From positions 22,519,355-22,583,354 of the forward strand of contig CM055877.1 of assembly GCA_029582165.1 (NCBI GenBank): a stretch of DNA of 64,000 nt, written 5' to 3'. Source of the DNA: Portulaca oleracea (taxonomy: Eukaryota; Streptophyta; Magnoliopsida; Caryophyllales; Portulacaceae). The position numbers and the translations under genes are program-made. The notes under the pieces were generated by a model that was not told the DNA's origin, did not search any database, and saw nothing but the letters and a program-made list of their open reading frames with translations. Position 1 is the stretch's first letter. Each line of letters starts with the position of its first letter. Shown here one piece after another: positions 58,894 to 64,000 of the stretch.

Positions 58894-58905
58894 TGGTATC
58901 AGAGC
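58894..58905 (+). other. gypsy primer-binding site
   Basis: TGGTATCAGAGC, an exact complement of the 3' end of initiator tRNA-Met, four bases after the LTR. Confidence 0.9.
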
Positions 58906-58955
58906 TGAGTAACATCTTGGAGGAAGGTCTGTTTGTGTTATTTGTGCATTTCATA

Positions 58956-60061
58956 ATGTCGGGCTGTAGTAAAACACCTCAGGAAGTAGCAGAACAAGCC
59001 TTGAGGGAGAAGGAGGAAATGGAAGGGAGAATGAAAATTATGGATGAACAGTTGCAATATTATATGAGGTTGCACAAGAGAGAGATCAATAGAGAGACTG
59101 ATGTGGAGTCTGAAGAAGAAGAAGAGGATAACCCTTTTAGTGAAACTGGAAGGGGAGGAGGAAGACCTAGATATCACAGAAGAAGGCGGTATAACAGGAG
59201 GTCACCTAGAAGTAGTGTTAGTGAATCCAGCAGTAGGAGTGAGAGGGAAGAAAGGAGGGGAGAAAGAAGAGTAGAGAAGTTGGATTTCAAAATAGATATT
59301 CCAGAATATGGAGGTGAGTTGGATCCTGATGTATTTTTGGATTGGTTGCAAACAGTGGAGAGGGTTTGAATTGAGGAGTTGTCGATGAGAACAAGGTGAA
59401 GTTGGTTGCATTGGCGAGAAAATATGCATCTACATGGTGGAACAACTTGCAAAGAAGGAGAGAAGAGATCAATGAATCTAAAGTCAGCACATGGGTTGAA
59501 ATGAGGCAGAAGCTCAAGGAGAAATTTCTACCTGAAAGTTACATGAAGGAAAATTATTTCAAGCTTCAACACTTTGTCCAGGGTAGTAAATCTGTTGAGG
59601 AGTATACCAAGGAGTTTCAACATCTGCTGTGGAAGTGCAATATGAAGGAGAATGAAATTCAGACCTATGTGAGGTACCTTGGAGGGTTGAATGAAGGCAT
59701 CAGAAATGTGGTCGAGCTGCTGGTGTATAATTCAGTTGATGAGATGAGTTCTTTGGCTCATAAGGTGGAACGGCAGAAGAAGGCCCAAAGGAAGGAGTAT
59801 GGAAGCAAGTACCCAACCAAAACCTATCCTCAAACCAAATCCTATAACCCACCTCAAAGAACCTATCCATCCCCACAACCACCAACCAGATATCTAGCCC
59901 CTAAACCACCTCAAACACAATCCCAAAATTCCCCACAAAGAACCCCAATCCCTACCAATCGATCATTCCCTGAGAGGAGGTGCTTTAGATGTCAAGGACT
60001 TGGACATCTAGCCTCAGAATGTCCAAACGAAGAAGCGATGACCTTAGCGAATATCAAGTAG
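58956..60061 (+). pseudogene. gypsy gag, one frame break
   Basis: Likely start at 58956 (MSGCSKTPQEVAEQ). An acidic and Arg-rich N-terminal part leads into the retrotransposon gag domain (DIPEYGGELDPDVFLDWL, TWWNNLQ, EEYTKEFQHLLWKC) and a CCHC knuckle (CFRCQGLGHLASEC) near 59980-60020. The frame stops at 59367-59369 and resumes from about 59396, so there is a break within about 30 bp, next to a GTCGATGAG where a CAG-containing codon would be expected. Gag forms the particle that packages element RNA. Confidence 0.85.
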
Positions 60062-63000
60062 CCTTGTTTGTTGAACTGAGACGGTTGTTGAGGAGGAGCA
60101 GTATGATGAACTGAAGGAGATCCTGTATGATGAAGAGGAAGTTGAGGCGGACGATGAAGGTGAAATGTTGGTGATCGGGAGGATCCTTAGCGACAACAAT
60201 TGATGAGGAATCGAGCGGAGGAGAACATTTTTCACACAAGATGTACGGTCTGAGGAAGATATGCTCCTTGATTATTGATGGAGGCGGTATGTACTAATGC
60301 ACCTCACGGACTATGGTGCAAAAGCTAAGTTTGCAAACTGTCCTCATCGGCACCATACACCATCCAGTGGTTGAATCAAAGTAGAGGTATCAAAATCTCA
60401 TCTAGATGCCTTGTGAATTTTTCAATTGGTTCTGTTTATAAAGATGAAGTGTGGTGTGATGTTATACCTATGGATGCATGTCATTTATTGTTGGGAAGAC
60501 CTTGGTTGTTTGATAGATCTGTTAACCATGATGGAAGAGCCAATACTTATTCCCTTAACCTAAACCACAAAAAAATTGTCCTCACCCCACTTAAACCATC
60601 CCAGCTCACAAAAAGAACCAAGAATCTGATTGTTGAACCATCTCTTGATGTGATCTTATCAGCTGAATATCATGAGTTCTGTGAACAGAAGGAGTTACTT
60701 TTGCTTGATCTTGATGAAGAACCAGCCTCACAAAATGAGCCAGCCCCACAAAATAGCCATCCTTTATTCCAACCCATCCTAAACCAGTACCAACATGTTT
60801 TTCCAGAAGAAATGCCACCAGGTTTACCCCCAAAAAGAGACATCCAGCATAAAATTGACCTCATCCCAGGATCTATTTTACCAAACAAACCAGCCTATAG
60901 AATGACCCTGTTGAATCCAATGAGATCCAGAGGCAAGTTGATGAGTTGTTGGAGAAAGGAATGATCAAAGAGAGCTTGAGTCCTTGTGCAGTGCCAGCTT
61001 TGTTGGTTCCTAAGAAAGATGGAAGTCAGAGGATGTGCATTAATTGTAGAGCCATCAATAGAATCACAATTAAGTATAGATATCCTATTCCAAGACTTGA
61101 GGATATGCTTGATGAGCTCCATGGCTCAACTGTGTTTTTAAAGATTGATTTGAGGAGTGGATATTACGGATCGGAATTTATGAGGAGATGAGTGGAAGAC
61201 GACCTTTAAGACTAAGGGAGTGCGTATGAGTGGTTGGTCATGCCTTTTGGTTTGACAAATGCACCTTCAACATTTATGAGGCTTATGAACCAGGTTTTGA
61301 AGCCTTTGATTGGGAAGTGTGTTGTTGTGTATTTTGATGATATACTCATTTATAGCGATCGAGGAGGATCATGAACCATTTGAGGAGTGTTATGGAGATT
61401 CGAGTAGAGAAGCGGTGTATGGGAACCTCAAGAAGTGTCAATTCTTCACCATGTTATATTCCTTGGTTATATTGTGACATCAGAAGGAATTCAAGTAGAT
61501 GAGGAGAAGGTCAAAGCCATTAGAGAGTGGCCTGTTCCTACATCAATCCAGCAGATAAGGAGTTTCCATGGTTTGGCATCATTCTACAAGAGGTTTGTGA
61601 GGAATTTCAGCACCATTTTAGCTCCCATGACCGAGTTAGTGAAGGGGAAGAGCTTTCTTGGACACCAGCAGCACAGAAAGCTTTTGAGGAGGTCAAAAGA
61701 CAGCTAACCTCAGCCCCAGTTTTGGCATTACCTTGTTTTGCCAAAGTCTTTGAAGTGGAATGTGATGCCTCAGGCGTGGGCATTGGAGGTGTTGACTCAA
61801 GAGGAAAACGGTAGCTTATTTCATGAGAAACTCAATGAGGCCAAGAGGAAATACGATACATATGATAAGGAGTTCTATGCTATCATGAGCTTTGCAACAT
61901 TGGAGGCATTATCGATTGAGTGAATTTATTCTGCACGCGGTGATCATGAGGCCCTCAAATTCATCCAGCGGCATAAACTCAACACTAGGCATGCTACTTG
62001 GGTGGAGTTCATGCAGCAATTTCATTTGTGATCCATCATAAATGGGAAGCTTAACAAGGAGCTGATGCATTGTCCAGGAGGTATTTGTTGTTGCAAGTTT
62101 TGGATGCAAGAGTGCTTGGTTTTGAACAGTTGAAAGCTTTGTATGAGAATGATGAAGATTTTGGAGAGTTGTACCAGAAATGTCAGGGACATCCTCAAAG
62201 TCTATACCACATAGACCAGGGATTTCTCTTCAAAGGAGCAAGGTTATGTATTCCAAGGAGCAGTTTTAGAGAGTTGTTGATCTCTGAAGTTCATGGAGGT
62301 TGCTTGGCAGGACATTTTGGCATTGAGAAGACCCTTCTTATGCTGAAGGAACATTATTGTTGGCCTAAAATGAGAAAGGATGTTGAGCATTGGATTAGGA
62401 GGTGTGCTACATGTCAGATTGCAAAGAGTCATAGCTTACCTCAAGGGCTATACACACCTTTGCCAGTTCCAAACAGTCCTTGGGAGGACATCAGCCTAGA
62501 CTTCATTGTTGATCTACCAAGAACTCAAGGAGGAAAAGATTCAATCATGGTAGTTGTGGATAGATTCAGTAAAATGGCTCACTTCATTGCTTGCCATACC
62601 ACCTATGATGCTGTGAGGGTGGCTGAATTGTATTTCCAGGAGGTTGTGAGACTCCATGGTGTTCCCAGGAGTATGGTGTCAGATAGGGATGTCAAGTTCC
62701 TAAGTCATTTTTGGGTTACTCTTTGGAAGAAGTTGGGCACCCAATTGAAGTATAGCACGGCTTGTCACCCCCAAACTGATGGGCAAACAGAGGTCACAAA
62801 CAGGACTCTTGGAACACTATTGAGGTCACTGATATCCACAAACAAAACAGGATGGGACACCCTCTTGTCTCATGCTGAATTTGCTTTCAATAGAGCACCA
62901 TCCAAGGCAACTGACCTTTCACCATTCCAGGTTGTCTATGGTAGAAATCCTATAACTCCATTGGATTTATGTCCACTAACAAATTCTGTGAGGTTTAGTT

Positions 63001-63497
63001 ATGAAGCAGGTAAACATGCAGAGGAGATTAAGAAGCTTCATCAGCAAGTCAGGGAGAAGATCGTCAAGTATTCTGAGCAAGTTTCTACATTAGCCAACAA
63101 GTATAGGAGGAAGATGGTTTTCAATCCAGGAGATCTAGTGTGGATTCATCTAAGGAAGGATAGATTTCCAAGCAAGAGGAAGGGAAAGTTGACCCCAAGA
63201 GCAGATGGACCTTTTGAAGTGCTAGAGAGGATTGGAGATAATGCTTACAAGTTAGATCTTTCTGAAGACTATGGAGGCAGTGCTACATTCAACGTTGCAG
63301 ATTTGAGGCCTTACTTTCCAGAGCATGAAGACCTTCCAAGTTTGAGGACAAACTTTCCTCAACCGGGGGAGGATGATGGAGGTCCTCCATCAGAACCAGC
63401 ATCAGGAGCAGCAACGACCTCACCAACATCAACATTGAGGCCATCATCAACCACATCAAACACTGACATCCAAGAGTGCTTTATGATGGTCCAATAA
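60062..63497 (+). pseudogene. gypsy pol, several frame breaks
   Basis: Protease region (SLIIDGG near 60275), RT ([28 protein letters not shown] at about 61330-61352), RNase H ([12 protein letters not shown]), integrase with zinc HHCC (GHFGIEKT...CATCQIAKS) and a DDE core (DFIVDLP, SDRDVKF, HPQTDGQTEVTNRTL) in an intact 475-residue stretch 62070-63497. Frames break near 60070-60360, 61165-61440 and 61785-62065, each cluster rich in CGG, CG or CGGTG where family motifs predict codons with CAG or CTG. The last 41 codons lie in the 3' LTR. Non-functional if the sequence is correct. Confidence 0.85.
63364..63373 (+). other. gypsy polypurine tract
   Basis: CGGGGGAGGA directly before the 3' LTR start at 63374. 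Confidence 0.8.
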
Positions 63498-64000
63498 GTC
63501 ATGAGGTCGTCCAACAACAGCAGCATCGTCACCAACAGCAGCAGCCAACCAGTGAGGCTACTTCTCAATTCCATATCTTTGGATTGAGGTCCTCACCAGT
63601 GCTTTGACGACTTCACTCTAGAGCTGTTGAGGACTTTCCAGCTCAGTGAAGATGTTTGCGATTCGAGGTCCTCTATGAAGACATCACTGAAGGCTGAGGA
63701 TATTCCATTCGTGGTGAGCTGCATTGAGGTCCTCCACGAAGACTCACCTTCAAGCTGTTGAGGCCATTTCCAGCTTGTGAGGTAATATAACCGTTTGTAA
63801 TAAAGAAAACGCGTTTGTTAGAGTTATTTCATTTTATTTCCTTTTATTTTGAAGTTATCCAATTTGTAATGAGGCTTAATTAGCTTGCTAAGTTAGTTAA
63901 GTAGTTTAATGCTTAATTAGTGAGTTTCTTGAGCAGGGAAACCCTTAATCATCGGCTCAACCCTAGCTTTATATACATTGTAATCGGCAGCTTTTGAGGA
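63374..64000 (+). repeat. gypsy 3' LTR, cut by window end
   Basis: Matches 57771-58400 with the same palindromic start. Small insertions, deletions and substitutions relative to the 5' LTR cluster at CAG/CTG sites. By comparison with the 5' LTR about 490 bp lie beyond the window. Confidence 0.9.

Larger units (their letters stand above)
57771..64000 (+). mobile_element. Ty3/gypsy retrotransposon (chromovirus-like), 3' end outside
   Basis: 5' LTR 57771-58889, primer site, gag, protease, RT, RNase H, integrase, polypurine tract, and the first 627 bp of the 3' LTR from 63374. RT and RNase H before integrase defines gypsy. The integrase tail lacks a clear canonical chromodomain and the pol frame runs 123 nt into the 3' LTR, both reminiscent of CRM-type chromoviruses (inference). 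Frameshifts are concentrated at CAG/CTG sites. The right flank is not visible. Confidence 0.9.

Overview
This window is nuclear DNA of a flowering plant, probably a eudicot. It is AT-rich, carries GT-AG introns, is dense in plant-type transposable elements, and its only two recognisable host genes are plant proteins. I cannot name the species. Most of the 64 kb is mobile DNA, nested up to four layers deep.

Layout. 1-4.8 kb: AT-rich sequence with a long-TIR MITE, a 1.6-kb non-autonomous Helitron and a decayed exon fragment. 4.8-15.9 kb: a long-TIR element (5427-15889) that carries a captured gene fragment and was split by an 8.9-kb Ty1/copia retrotransposon (5679-14559, minus strand, intact LTRs, 5-bp target duplication, broken gag-pol). 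15.9-16.9 kb: a hAT element with an 8-bp target duplication. 19.96-33.15 kb, minus strand: the best host gene, a seven-exon gene for a small LisH-CTLH/RanBPM-type protein with an open frame of about 218 residues. Its 8.1-kb first intron holds an old copia element, which holds a solo LTR, which holds a Tourist/Harbinger MITE. 33.5-40.9 kb: nested MITEs, an LTR-like block with a solo LTR inside it, and a Helitron 3' end. 41.2-43.4 kb: a papain-type cysteine protease pseudogene (XBCP3/RD21-like).

47.05-54.02 kb is one hAT element bounded by a perfect 8-bp duplication. It has been expanded by three LINE copies, a 53-bp tandem array and a MITE, and every module boundary is a (TA)n microsatellite. 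54.0-57.7 kb: another MITE, LTR-like sequence with palindromic repeats, and the LTR of a disrupted element. 57.77-64.0 kb: a Ty3/gypsy element whose 3' LTR runs off the window.

The most interesting points are the (TA)n-punctuated LINE nest, the concentration of gypsy sequence lesions at CAG/CTG trinucleotides (which may be a methylation-linked sequencing artefact), a family of long-TIR MITEs with shared arm syntax and 8-10 bp target duplications, and arrays of palindromes in the LTRs that differ in copy number between two LTRs of one element. I found no convincing tRNA, rRNA or CRISPR feature. All family assignments are by eye from motifs; no searches were run.
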